From the NCBI GenBank assembly GCA_022410635.1, contig JAJVDF010000259.1, positions 392,142-456,141 of the forward strand: 64,000 nucleotides of DNA, in the 5' to 3' direction. The stretch is from Tretioscincus oriximinensis. Lineage: Eukaryota; Chordata; Lepidosauria; Squamata; Gymnophthalmidae. The position numbers and the translations under genes were made by a program. Within the stretch, counting starts at the first letter, position 1. Each line of letters starts with the position of its first letter. The notes under the pieces were generated by a model. The model was not told the origin of the DNA and ran no database searches. It saw only the letters and a list, made by a program, of their open reading frames with translations. Below, piece after piece: positions 26,123 to 39,200 of the stretch.

Positions 26123-27720
26123 TAAAATGAAGGAAAGATGGCAGGAAGGAGAGAATACAAAAGTGTCTTTATCTACCTATTCCTATAGACCACAGCTGGA
26201 TTTATTGAAGTACTTTTATGAAATTGTTCAGGAGATGCTAAGTAAAAAGGTCTAAAACTTAAACAAGCACAGAATAGGTACAGGAATAGTACAAAATGAG
26301 AAAACCATAAGGTGACTGTACTTTGATATTACCTGAAAAAGGAAAGATCACATAATAAATAAGATACTTAATTATCTTACAACAAATGCAAAAGATATTT
26401 ATAGCAATATCAAGAAGAATTTAAGAGCCATGCTTCATTAGGCCTTTGAGTCCTCTAGACTGGGCATTTTTTTTAAAGGATGGTGATTAATATACAGTGG
26501 CTTTCTCCAGCTGTTAGTACTCAGGACTTCATGTATAAGCCTGTTTGTTTCAAAATGTTTGAAAAGGTCAATTTAAAGTTGAAACATTTTATGAACCATT
26601 TTTCATATCTCAAATCACTTAGTATTCTGATGCCCATTCAGCTTTGAACCTTATCCTGCATTATTTGATTTTATTTATTTTAAAAATTTATACCTCAGCC
26701 TTCACCAGCAAGTTNCAGAGTAGATAACAACAAAACAGATAAAATATACAAATTATTAACAAATGTTTTGGCTTAAAAAAANAAACGTCCAAGAGATGAC
26801 AGGAAATTTTATTTTTTATGCTATAAATTATAGCAGAAATTAATCCATCTATTTGCTTATTTTAAAAACAAATTTAACATTCAGGGGGGTTGTTTGTTTG
26901 CTCCTACAATTGGCATTTAATAGGAACAGTGTATATTAGGTTCGTGAGAATGGTTTTCTTTTAAAAGGAAAAACCCTCATAAAACAAAAGGTGCAATCCT
27001 TACAGATGCATTTTATATTTAGATCCATTGCTAGTTGGAAATAATTAGCATATCATTAACACAGAAAGATTATAACACTGTTTTGGTGACAGTGTAGAAT
27101 ATGCTTAGGTGCTTAAATTTTATGTACACTAACATTTATTTTATAGCAAAGACCATACATATAACCCCAGTAGATTGAGAGAAACATAAAAAACGGATGT
27201 GTCCATAGATAAGTTAGAAACCAGTATATTTAAAACCATCAGTGCAATGAAATTCCTGAAAGGAAGCAAGAATGGAAAGGTAGNTAGAGGGAAGGAAGGA
27301 AAGAAAGAATGATAGGAAGAAGAAAAGAAAGAAAACAATATCATCAAGAACAATAATAGTTATAATTCTGAACTATTTCAAAACAGGCATAGATCCCATT
27401 AGCTGGCATCTCAAACTAGGATTATACTTGTCGCTTTGCAAATTCTGCATAACTTTGGTCTATTCCATAGTTTTAATATTTTTCAAGACTTGAAAGTTTT
27501 AACAGTATAAAAGGTTGGAGAGTCATTCTTAACTAAAAAAATCCAATACCAGCTACAGCGTTTCATCATATGGTACCTGATAATCATTTGGTATTAGGGT
27601 GAATTCTTGCATTTAATTTGCTGCCTCCTCATTCTGAAGAAGTCATTTCTTTGAAAATGTTGCCCTGAGTTCCTAAATAACTGGAGATTTGCATGAACAG
27701 TTCTGCCAAGCTTTGCTTAA

Positions 27721-28824
<1,104 letters not shown>

Positions 28825-28858
28825 TAAATAAAATAAAACAAAATAAATAAAATAAAAC
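28825..28858 (+). promoter_or_regulatory. Cluster of AATAAA polyadenylation-type hexamers
   Basis: An (AATAAA)-like simple repeat immediately after the stop contains about five overlapping AATAAA hexamers. Whether it is used for polyadenylation is unknown; no clear GT-rich downstream element follows at once, so it may simply be a microsatellite. Confidence 0.35.
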
Positions 28859-29520
28859 CTTAGCACTTAGCACAATTAAACAGAAATAGGTTTCCTTGAT
28901 GGGAATTCAATAGCTTGTAATGTCTTATTAAGCACTTCTTATAGCAAGCATGCCTTATCCAGTATACANTCCTTCATTCTTTTCTCTTCCCTCCTTTTCC
29001 TTCCCATAAGCAAATTACCAAGGAGGAAAAGCGAAATGGATGGCAGCTGGGATGGAGGTGAAAGGATAATCACTTGGGACCCGTCCACCAAACCTATACA
29101 GATGATATTATATCAGGGCAAAACTCTTCAGAAAAAAAACCAGTCAATTAATGCTTTTGTACAAGAAACATAGCTGGCTAGAATTGCAAAGATGTATAAT
29201 GCTGAAGCAGGTGTACAGTAAAATATGCACGCTGTATAGCAAAGTGGACTTGTTGAATAAACTGATGTCCAGAAATCTAGTAGTATTTTTTTTTCCACTT
29301 GGGTTTCCTTTGGCCTTGTTAGTGCATCCCACAGCAGCAACACTTCTACCAAATGGAGGCAGTAGTTTTCTGTGGATGTTGACACATGAAGTAATCTCCG
29401 ATCTGATGAATACATTTTGCAACTTACCGCAGGACTCCCCAGTCTTTCAAAGCCCCCCAAAACTGTAAGGTGATTGGGCACTNCAGATTTAAAACAAAAT
29501 GTTCCTGCTCCTTTCAAGGC
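28825..29520 (+). other. TRPS1: Proximal 3' UTR of TRPS1
   Basis: Sequence directly downstream of the stop codon, free of recognised repeats up to the SINE at 29521. It begins with an A-rich run (28825-28858) holding several AATAAA hexamers. TRPS1 mRNAs are known for a 3' UTR several kb long, so the UTR probably extends further, perhaps past 30 kb; the true end cannot be placed by eye. Open frames here on both strands are short and show no family resemblance. Confidence 0.7.
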
Positions 29521-29757
29521 GAGCCAGTTTGTCTTGTGGTTAGAGTGTCAGTCTTTTATCTGGTAGTCTTCCGGTTCGATTCTGCACTCATCCACAAGGC
29601 CATTTGGGTGACCTTAGGCTAGTCACAGTTCTACAGAGCTCTCTCAACCCACCTACTTCACAAGGTGTCTGTTGTGAAGAGAAGGACAGAAGGTTATATA
29701 AGCCGCTTTGATTCCCTTTGGGTTGAGAAAAGCGGGGTATAAAAATCTACTCTTCTT
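29521..29757 (+). mobile_element. Sauria-type SINE (family B), full length
   Basis: Head GAGCCAGTTTGTCTTGTGGT with an A-box-like part, B-box-like CGGTTCGATTCTGC, body GGGTGACCTTAGGCTAGTCA, and 3' end GCCGCTTTGATTCCC...GGGGTATAAAAATCTACTCTTC. It is the best-preserved copy and lies in the probable TRPS1 3' UTR or flank. Confidence 0.88.
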
Positions 29758-29915
29758 CCCAAGTACAATTTTTTTNAAAAATAATTAAACCATTCTCAGG
29801 AGAGGTAAAAGTAAAATACCTTGAGTCTCAGAAGAGGATAGGTTTTAACTCATAGAGGAGCAACTCTTGTTTCCAGTCCACCTCAAAGCTTTGAAGGGCA
29901 TTTCAAGGGTTTTTT

Positions 29916-30043
29916 AGGGTTACCACATTTAAAAAATGCGATAGGAGTTTATAGTTTTAATGGGCATAGAAAAAGTTAGGAAATTTTCTCTTTCTTATCC
30001 ACGAAAGCTATAAACTCCTATCCTGATTTTTATTTGGTAACCA
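29916..30043. mobile_element. Hairpin repeat, family H4
   Basis: Ends AGGGTTACCA and TTTGGTAACCA; arms ATAGGAGTTTATAG and CTATAAACTCCTAT are perfect complements. Confidence 0.7.
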
Positions 30044-30071
30044 TAGGCAAGATCTTTCAAAAATTTGAGAT

Positions 30072-30245
30072 TTTGGGCCCTTCCTGCACTGTGTGATACT
30101 CCAGTTTACATCCCAGAATACAAAACTGCCATCCATACTAGGGTGGATTATAGCAGNCCCTGCCAGGGCATATTAACAAGTAGATTACAGGGCCCTTATT
30201 CTTAGATATAATACAGAATAAAGTCCTGTATAGAAAAGGCCTTTG
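30072..30245. mobile_element. Hairpin repeat, family H3
   Basis: Starts GGGCCCTTCCTGCACTGTG and has a centre with GGTGGATTATAGCAG; related to 32155-32310. Confidence 0.5.
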
Positions 30246-30616
30246 CCTTCACTGTTTTAAAGAAAGGCCTGGGGTAGGTTGCAACACATACCTCAGGAGA
30301 TTTTATAATGCTTTAACATATTAGTTCAGTAGGAAAAGTATTCTACCTGATGGCTTAGATTTAGTTCTGTTGGAAAAGTATTCATTCTGATCCCATATCT
30401 CATTGAAGGGAAGTTGCTTTAGAAGCTTGATATGCATAATATTAAATACTTCATATTNGTAAATCTTTCTCAGTTTTGCTTCAGAGTAAAATGCACAACT
30501 TATTTTCCCCAACCAACCTTTGCTTATTTATATGCAGTGGTCAGTTCTTTCACTACAGTTAAGGCCAGCTTCTGCTAGTATTTACCTTTATGGCGGTTCT
30601 ATTTTTAGTTCGTGAA

Positions 30617-30652
30617 GGGAAAGAAAGAAAGGAAGGAAGAAAGAAAGAAAAT
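30617..30652. repeat. (GAAA)/(GGAA) purine repeat
   Basis: About 36 bases of nearly pure A/G tetranucleotides. Confidence 0.85.
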
Positions 30653-31615
30653 TTGCAAACTATTCCATGAAGGGAAAATTCAGCATAACAGCTCAGGGAA
30701 ATAGGTCTAAATAGCTAAATATTTAGTCATTGGTTCAAGGTGCTGTTAGATAAGACTCCATAGATGATGCTACAAGGATCTGCAAATAACAGACTTCAAT
30801 TTATTTGTTATCTCAGCCCAGCCAGTAGTTCTGATTATTATTATTATTAATTATTATGTTTATTTTTTACGAAGGGATGTACAAGAGATATTACAAGCTA
30901 CTGGATGCACTGTCAGATTAACTTATTTCATTTAAGAAGTTGGGAGAACGAATAGGAAAAAAAACCTTATTTTTCTAGTAAATATTAATGTATTACATTT
31001 CAAATAATGGTGCCTGACATATTGAATAATTATTTTCTACAGTGTACGTATGCAACGAAAAAAAAAAATTCCATCATGCATAAGATTTCAGCGCTGGCCT
31101 AGCCTCGCTATGTTTACATTTGCAAATGTAGCAAACAAGGTAATGAAGCAACTTTCTATTGCAGTAGGTATCTTTTATTTGTGCGCGTGTGTGTGTATGT
31201 GCATTAAAATTGTAAACGGTAACATGAAATGAATGGACTTTGTTGATATTAATGCTATTGGGACAAGAAGACGAAGAAAACAAGAAGGAAATGAAAATAT
31301 TTTTTATGCCTACTTAGGAGGAAGAGAAAAAAAAAGGTAGCACTATTCATTCCAAGTACTTTTTTTGTATTCTTACGCTCTTAACTCACAATGTTATGCT
31401 TAAAATGATAAACATATATCCTCTTTTTATTGCTTTGTCTATGTTTCAGATGAAACATTTCAGAGATTCTGTAGAGAGGTGCCATCTGATTCCTTGGCCC
31501 TGAAGGTTTTTATTGCATTTGGTAGTCGCGTTCCACTCCATTTTTACCATATTACACAATTGCTTTGTTGTTTTTTGCTTTATTTTGCTGCATTGGGTCC
31601 TTCCAACCTACCTAC

Positions 31616-31643
31616 TTCCCTTCCTTCCTTCCTTCCTTCCTTT
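31616..31643. repeat. (CCTT)n microsatellite
   Basis: About six CTTC units. Confidence 0.9.
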
Positions 31644-32154
31644 GCACTGCAGGGTTTTAGTCTCTTGAAGTTGTGAAGTAAATTTGTTGCTGCAAATGCA
31701 GCTTAAATTATCTGCCTGGTATCTTGCTGTCCATTTTCTCTTCCCTCTTTTCCACTTCTTGTTTAGGAAATTTTACCTAGACTAGCTTTCACTAGTCTGA
31801 AAAGGATAATATGTTATAAAGCCACTATTTTGATCCCCCCCTATTTACATGCCACCTGTCACAAACATTCACTTAATTGAAACTAACATTTAATATAAAT
31901 GTATGTTCCCTGGTATGCGAAATTATTATTTAAAATAAATATGGCTAGTATTGGAAAAAAGAAGAGAAAACACTGAGGTTATAACTGGGCTAGAAATAGA
32001 ATTGCATCAAGAGTCACTGCTTGAATTGGGGGGAAACAGGAAAAATTGAAAGTTACTCCCGGTTTTATCTAAACCTCTGATTATTTCGAAATTAAAACAT
32101 AAGGCTGCAATCTTAAGCACACACACTTGAAATGCAAAAATGTGCCATAAACCA

Positions 32155-32310
32155 AAGGCCCTTTCTGCAGCACTGGATCATATTCTGGATTGTATTCTGG
32201 AATGGAATCCTTCCATCTGACCGCTTCCAATGGGGTCAACTAGTTTGCAACAATGCAGGGGCCTATTCTGGAATATAATCTANTGCAGAAAGGGCCTAAC
32301 TTCTGGATTG
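32155..32310. mobile_element. Hairpin repeat, family H3
   Basis: Ends GGCCCTTTCTGCA and TGCAGAAAGGGCC are exact inverted copies; inner arms TATTCTGGAAT and ATTCTGGAATATAAT also pair. Confidence 0.75.
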
Positions 32311-33969
32311 CTCTCTGTATAATTGAAGTGTTCTCAGATCTCTACTTAGCTGGTAAAACAGAAATGGTGATTGTCATCTTATAATTTGGNTATAAAGCTA
32401 TCCTTCAAAGAAGGATTGTCGAGACTTCTCTATTTTAAGACAGAACCAACATAGTTCTAAGATAGTGCTGATGTCCTCAAGCCCAAGCAAACACCCCACA
32501 ATAAGGTATTTTCAGTTGCATTTTTCAAGCAGAGTGGGAGAAAATAGTCCTATGCATCTTGCTGCTTCTGTTGCCCTTAAGGAACAGATTTCTCTGAAGT
32601 TCTTTCTTTGAGCTGAAAATTGTGTCCCTATTCTCCACTGCACAAAAATGCCTGNCTTCTTGAGCCACTTTCAGTGATGTTGAAAATAGTCCTGGGCTGA
32701 AATGGTGAAGCCAAGAAACTTGTTTTCAATTTAGCCATTTGCATTTTGTTGGCCAATTCTAACAAATGGCTGGAAAATGCCATTTGGACTCTACAGCAGT
32801 ACAAAGTGACATTGTGCCAATNCTGCCCAAGTGCACTTAAGTTAGCTGGCAAAAATATTCCCCATTATTTGACAAGTTATACAGGCAGCCCTTTTATTAG
32901 AGCAACTTTATCAGTTTACCAAGCAAGTTGCTAAGCTAAGAAATAGCTATTCGCCCATAGACACCCAACACTTACTGTGCATCCAAGAACTCTGTGAAAA
33001 GTTTCAGTCTGCATGAAAGGGATGGTCCACAAACACGATGTCCTTGCCAGAACTTGTATTTTTCATCAGTAAAAAGCCACTATTTGTTTTTCCAGAACTG
33101 GTATTTTTATTCTTCTGGAAGGTCATTGTGATGGTACTATTATGGCTGTAACCAAACTTGGACTCCTGCATGATAAGACTTCTCTCAGCTCAAGTTCCAC
33201 AACTAGACTTGGTCACAGATTTAGTTCAAATATTCTTATTTGCTTGATGACGGGCTAAACAGCAGCTAGTTTTATGCTCTTGCTACCTAGTCTGGTATTA
33301 AAAAAAACCCTCAGTGGAAAGGAAATTCAGCGTAAAGGACATGCAATTTGACCATAAGAAGGCTGAATTCACAGGCAGCACAGGAAACATTTACAGAGCA
33401 ACTTGTAAATGAATTGGTCGCACACCAGTCTAGCCACCTCCCTTTCATAAACTTTGGCTAGCAATGGATTCTAATAGAAGCACCTATATTAAATTGATAA
33501 ACACCTTCTGGGGTGTTTTAGAACTTTTTCCTCTCCTCATCTCCCACCCCCCAATATGTTGGCTGTGGAATTTATGCTGTCCGCAGTCCAGGAATTGTAA
33601 CCACGTTAAGCCTTCATCAAGCCTTGCTATGTACAGATCTACTTCAGGGTCAAATGTATAATTTAATGTTCCACTGCATGTTTATGACTAGAAACTGTAG
33701 TTACTGGACCACACCATGACGCCTGCGTTTGTGTTACTGTATTATAGGTTACACAGACTGGGTTTTAAATCTGTCTCTTGACAGTTTGCATTGGTTTATT
33801 GGCAAGGCTCGTAACATGCTCAATTGGAAATATTTCCTGCCTCTACAAGATGGCTCTAAACTTAAGCAGTCATTATCCAAACTAGCTTTTGAACCCAAAG
33901 CCATTCAGATTATGTTGCCCAATGGCTAATGTGTAGTTCCTGCAAGAGCAAAAACTTGCGTTCATTGTA

Positions 33970-34125
33970 AGGCTCTTTCTGCATTGTGCCTTATTTCAGA
34001 TTATATTTCAGAATAGTGACCTGTCATTAGCATTAGGAACAATCATAATTTGCACTAGCATGCAAATAATAGAGCCCTTTTCTAGGCTGTGGTTTAAATA
34101 AGACACAGTGCAGAAAGGATCCTGG
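33970..34125. mobile_element. Hairpin repeat, family H3
   Basis: AGGCTCTTTCTGCATTGTGCC on the left and CACAGTGCAGAAAGGATCC on the right pair as imperfect terminal inverted repeats. Confidence 0.7.
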
Positions 34126-35279
34126 TTTCATATTTGACAGGCTTCTACTACTAAGACAGTACAGCTGATTCATGGGATTTAGAGGAACAAGACCCTGCAA
34201 ACCTCTTCACATTTTCTACAAACACGGTGTTGTTATCAAAAAGTATTAGATGAACAGCTAGATTGATAGTGTGCTGCAACCTGACTTCCTTATTTTTGCC
34301 CAGGAATAAAGACTAATTTCATCTCAGATTCTAGGGAAAATATATAACAGGATGCATTATACACAAGGGGAGATAATAGATTCCCTTCTATATCTTCATT
34401 GCAGCAACATTCTGAAGCTATATAATTTATGAAAATACAGGAACACTGGGGATTAAGTGGAATTTTTATAGTATCATGAATGAATCCTAAGGAGCAAGAT
34501 ATGCAAAGTTATTTTACCCTCTAGGGTGCTAGGTACCCCCACTCATTCAGCCATCATACCACTATAAGTGCTATTTAGACCACTGAGAGAGATCTGACAA
34601 CAGTTTCTGCTTCCATCACACAAAGAAACTCTTGAATGACCTGTTCTGTTATTGAATGCAGGAAACAGGGCATGGAGCTATAGCCTGAGTCTGACTCCCC
34701 ACCACCCCTGACATATTCTAGAAATTCTTGTTTCCAAGTGGACAACAACATATTGCCACTTCAAGAAAATGGCTATAAGCGGCGTATTGTATTTAGTATG
34801 CAAGAAAAAGCACCATGCTTTATGTGCTCTTCTGCATATTCAAATTTGGTAAATTTAATGCAATTTGATTTTGTTATTTGTTATTTATGTTCTTCAATAA
34901 CCCCCTGACCTAGTGTATGGTANATGCCATATGCAGCGTCTTGGTCCAGTCCCATCTTCAGAGTTGGAAAACAAATGACTCTGCCTTCCACCTTGGGCTG
35001 TTTTCATTAGGGATCCTGAAATGGAATGTTTTAGAGCTGTTTCAAGATATCTAAAGAAACAATTTATCTCCAAAGGATGGATCTTCAGACAGTGTAGTCT
35101 GCCCCATGAATTCTTAGAAGACCACTTTGAATGGATTCTAGGGCCATTTTTGAAGGCATNAATTGCGCAGTCGCTAAAAGCCCAGTCTTTCAACTGAGAG
35201 ACCGAATTTCGAGGACCTGTGTCAGTTATGGAGAGGGGTTAGTGCCCTCTACTGGCTTTCAGCTCTAGCCAACTTAGTA

Positions 35280-35581
35280 CAGTGGTACCTCGGTTCTCGA
35301 ACGCCTTGAATGTCGACCAAATCGGTGTTCGACCAGGCGATTCCAGAAATTTTTGTCCTGGAATCCNAACACATATTTGGAACTCGAACTTCCTTCGGCG
35401 TTCTTTCGGCCCAGCGCGCCTTGCTTGCATCATCAGTATGCGTTTTTTTGGCCAGGCGNGCCTTGCTTGCATCATCAGTGTGCGTTTTTTCGGCCCGGCG
35501 CGCCTTGCTTCGGTTCTCGAACAATTTGGTTCTTGACCGTCCTCCCGGAACGAATTCTGTTCGAGAACCGAGGTACCACTG
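35280..35581. mobile_element. Tc1/mariner-type MITE
   Basis: 302 bp with long terminal inverted repeats beginning CAGTGGTACCTCGG and ending CCGAGGTACCACTG, flanked by TA on both sides (35278-35279 and 35582-35583), the Tc1/mariner target site. It lies inside SINE family A. The middle contains a 42-bp tandem repeat. The open frames across it on both strands come from the repeat period being a multiple of three; no transposase is present. Confidence 0.88.
35398..35510. repeat. 42-bp tandem repeat inside the MITE
   Basis: The unit starting GCGTTCTTTCGG / GCGTTTTTTTGG / GCGTTTTTTCGG recurs at 35398, 35440 and 35482. It is GC-rich with several CpG sites; the last copy is incomplete. Confidence 0.85.
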
Positions 35582-36252
35582 TAATTTGAAANAAAATAGA
35601 TTTGCAATCCACATTTCAATTAGATAAATGAGTACCTCCATTAACCTGGTGGGGTGAGAACCCTAAAGGTGAGAATTAACCTTCTTTTTCATACCAAGGA
35701 TTCTTGCAACACCTAGTCCCATCTAGTCAGGTCATTCCCCAGAGCCACAACCTTCCAATGAACCTGTCTGTGTAGTGCGTAGAGATATGCAGTCTTGAGG
35801 ATCATATCAGAAGGTTCATATTAACAGCTTCCAAGAATATTTGAGCAGTACCATTTATTTGCTCCATTGGTCCCCTGTTCTCTGAGACCACATATGTTTT
35901 CTCCCTTCCACATTGACAAGGGGCAAAATGTATGAGGACGCATTACGTTTCTCTGTGATGAGATACCAGATATATTCAAGCAGTAGCTCTTATAAGGAAA
36001 GCATGAATTGGCTTGCAATGCATGTCTCTTGTAATCCATCTTATTCCATGTGAGGAATGATGTAGATCTTACGATCCTTTCAATACTAGGCCAGCCAGCA
36101 AATAGCAAAGTATGCATGTGTCCCCACTACAGAAGGAGTTACACCCACCTATGTATTCTCATACACAACCCTCCAACATTCTTTTCTTCCTGTCTTTAAA
36201 TGAATTTGATTCGGAATACTTGCGGAATGAATTTCTTCCTTAAGTAATCAAT

Positions 36253-36421
36253 TTCAGAGAAATAATCGTGTTAGTTTAGTAGAAAGTCCAACAAAGGGGC
36301 TAGTAGCACTTAGAGACTAACCATAGAAAAGTAGGTGGCATAAGCTTTCATAGACACGTCTACTGATGTCACCTACTTTTCTATGGTTAGTGTCTGCTAC
36401 TAGCTCCTTTGCTGGACTTCC
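36253..36421. mobile_element. Inverted-duplicate hairpin repeat, family H5
   Basis: Arms AGTCCAACAAAGGGGC and GCTCCTTTGCTGGACT, inner AACCATAGAAAAGTAGGTG and CACCTACTTTTCTATGGTT-like. The tail occurs only on the left (inverted AGAGAAATAATCGTGTTAG), so the full monomer is on the minus strand here. Confidence 0.75.
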
Positions 36422-36984
36422 TTAAGTAACTTGAACACAAGAGTGCTTCCAAGTGCAGCCTTCTTCAGACAGTAACTAAAGCAAGATGCAATCTACCAGG
36501 TGGAATCTTGTGGCATTTTAGAGCTTAACAAGGAAAAAAAATATTGGTGGCATGCGCTTTTATAGACTGAGTCTATTTCAGATACAATACAGTGACTCTA
36601 GAAACAATTTCTCATTCCATTATAATCTGCAGGAGTAGACTTAATCTATGAAAGAAATAGACTTAATCTGTCAGTTTTTTTTCTTGTAAGTCTCAAAAGA
36701 CCTGCACAGGCCTCAATCATTTTAGCAATCTGTTACAAGACATCTAATGTGTTCTACACATGTTGTACCAGATCCCTAAAATATATTATTGAGCCTGTGC
36801 AAACAGGGGAAGTCTACCAGGACTGAGTATTCTGCAGCTCACAACTAAAACAAATGAGAGATGCTAGAGAAAACAATTGTGTGTTTTCACGGGGGATTAA
36901 GGTGACCTTACAGTACATAATTTTCAGAGTGTTAAATCTCTCCATCTGCTCCTCCTTCCTTGATCCTTAATAATCTACCACCCT

Positions 36985-37150
36985 CAGATCCTTTCTGCAT
37001 TGAACCTTATTCCAGATTACATCCCAAAATAGAGGACCAGAATAGAGACCCATTCAGGACCTGCTGTAGTCTGTACTAGCATGCAGAAATCAGGGCCTGG
37101 GTTTTATTTCAGAATATAATCCAGAATAATGTCCATTGGAGAAAGAACCT
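36985..37150. mobile_element. Hairpin repeat, family H3
   Basis: GATCCTTTCTGCATTGAACC on the left and GGAGAAAGAACCTC on the right, with inner ATTCCAGATTACAT and ATAATCCAGAATAA. Confidence 0.6.
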
Positions 37151-38332
37151 CAGTTCACTTTATATTATAGTTGCCTCTTCAGTCACAAATATGTCCTTTC
37201 CCTTTGTTGAAGAGAGGGAGAAAAGACCTTACCATTGTCATTTAACACATTACCCCCNAAAAATGCACCAATTGATATTCACCGCTGGAATGATGCTACG
37301 CTCCCAAGAATACCCCTCAAACATAACGCTCTGGATTAACTCTAGGATGCTCCGTCTCGTCTTTTTCGCTTCATGCAATGTTTGTTTTCTCTCTTTGAGC
37401 TTTCTTTTACTCACCCACTCCCATTTTCATCATGCATGTTCATTTTGACTCACAAACATGTTCCTGGTGTATTTCTTATGCAAACAATTCTTCAGGCAGC
37501 AAAAAGATGTCTGTTACATCTAAACTTGAATAATAAAGTTTTACCACCAGTTATAAAAAAAATGAAACAAAAAGTTTGGAGTCTTGTTTTATAGCTGTTG
37601 TAACAAGAAAACGGTGCCATATAGAGACGAGGAAAGCGGTTGCTCCTAGGACTTACAATCTTACAGAGGTTTGCATAGTACAAAACTTAAAGAATGGTAC
37701 TTTTGAAGGAAAAAAATGGGTTTCCCTTATTTTTGCACCTTTTTAGGTTCCCCTTTGTGGTTTCTTTTTCTCATTGTGTTTCTTTTCTTTGATGGAAAAT
37801 CATGGAAGCACAAAGTTGTTCATCCCTCAAAAAGCTGCTTGTGCCCCTATCTCTGCTTCCACCAGACAATGTCCAAGGACCAGTCTTGTTTCAGACAAAG
37901 AAAATGGAAAAGCTTTTCTGTTTTGATTGTGTCATTCTGGACTGATGTCTTACGGACATGTTTTGATTTGAACTTCAAGATCCAAGTTGAATTCCGGCTT
38001 AACATAAGTCTGTCCTCCTTCCTTAAATAAAAGCACATCCAGACACATGCATTGATCACACAATAAGTAGATTACGTGATGATCTCTTCACTGTCCACAC
38101 AACTGGGACAACAGAGTGATGGAACTCAGAGTGGTTCTTTGCCAGCATGAAATCTCTGGCTGTACATGATTTTTACCATTGGCCTATATGTGATCAGGAT
38201 ATTGGGTGACTGCACATGCATGTCGCCAGAAGCTAAGATAGAGACACGAATTTATCATGTGACATTAGGAAAAAGGTGCTACAAAAGCTGCTGCTTCCTG
38301 GTGTTTTGTATATAGCACAGTATATGTTTTCT

Positions 38333-38422
38333 TCATGCTTTCGTTACTCTAGTATGGTGGGACTGCTGTTGAGCCATATGGCAATCATGCCATCCTAGCT
38401 CAAAGGAAGCATGAAAAAAAAA
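38333..38422. mobile_element. Hairpin repeat, family H6
   Basis: ATGCTTTCGTTACTCTAGTA pairs with CATCCTAGCTCAAAGGAAGCA. A copy of similar structure is at 39693-39782. Confidence 0.5.
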
Positions 38423-38599
38423 TGTATTGACCCTAGTTTGTTCTTGTTTGTTAAAGAATCTCCAAATTTATTTTTAAAAATACCACATCTGGTCAAATAG
38501 GGAACAGAGCAAGCAAGCAGAATACCACCAGCCTATCCTTCCANACAACTAAATTTATGAGTCAAAGTTGCCACACTTTCTTTAAAAGGCTGTTGTATT

Positions 38600-38915
38600 C
38601 TTCATCCCACTCTGAGGACATGACAAAAGTGGATTTGGAGAGCAGGGCATGAAAATGTGGGATTTGGAGTGGGCAGGACCTTCTCGGTGGTTGTCCCCAG
38701 ACTATGGAATAGTCTTCCCCCTTGAGGTGTGTCAATCACCATCACAGTATTCTTTGGGAGGATCCTCTTTAATCTGGCCTTTGGTTGAAAAAATGCCATT
38801 TTCCTTCCCATTTTCAGATGCTGTTTAATATGTCAATTTGATATTTTTGTTTTTATTGTTGGTCACCCTGAGACCTTTGGGTATCAAGAGGAGTATAAGT
38901 ATAAATAAATAAATC
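38600..38915 (+). mobile_element. L2-type LINE 3' end
   Basis: Carries the coding-end signature CTTCTCGGTGGTTGTCCCCAG...ACTATGGAATAG, then CTTTAATCTGGCCTTTGGTTG, TTGTTGGTCACCCTGAGACC and a TAAATAAATAAAT tail, typical of squamate L2 3' ends. Confidence 0.7.
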
Positions 38916-38999
38916 TCCATTAAAAAGTCTAATCCTAACACTAAATCGGATCTAAGACCCAATGGCACATAGCACTGCATCTTATGGAGGAAAGAAGAA

Positions 39000-39200
39000 A
39001 GATGAGGGACAGATTACATCTAATCCTCAACTTCTCCATGGAAGGAAGGCCTTCTACATGGTGGGCCAAACACTCTGGAATATCCTCCCTCTAGAGCTTC
39101 GCCAGGTGCCTACATTGTATTGTTTTTGACACCTGGTAAAACCATACCTGTTCACCCAGGCTTTTGACTCTTTAGGTATTGTAGCTCCCTCTGATTTCTG
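39000..39200 (+). mobile_element. L2-type LINE fragment
   Basis: Contains GGCCTTCTACATGGTGGGCC, CACTCTGGAATATCCTCCC and CACCCAGGCTTTTGACT, which match the end of L2 ORF2 in order. No tail is present. Confidence 0.5.

Larger units (their letters stand above)
30044..34130 (+). other. Probable distal TRPS1 3' UTR or near 3' flank
   Basis: Mostly unique AT-rich sequence broken by hairpin elements (about 30072-30245, 32155-32310, 33970-34125) and short tetranucleotide tracts. No coding region is recognisable. The assignment to 3' UTR is an inference from distance and from the long UTR of this gene in other vertebrates. Confidence 0.4.
35155..35690 (+). mobile_element. tRNA-derived SINE (family A) split by a mariner-type MITE
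   Basis: The left part (to 35279) includes GCGCAGTCGCTAAAAG, a diverged B box and CCCTCTACTGGCTTTCAGCT; the right part (from 35582) continues with TTTGAAA and TGGTGGGGTGAGAACC. The uninterrupted relative at 49618-49830 shows the same order without the insert. Confidence 0.75.

Noticed and set aside
29521..29600. Possible tRNA gene
   Set aside because: The A- and B-box-like parts belong to a SINE head; no complete cloverleaf and the body continues as SINE.
35239..35641. Frames of 126-130 residues with internal repeats
   Set aside because: They come from a non-coding MITE with a 42-bp tandem repeat; no transposase motifs.
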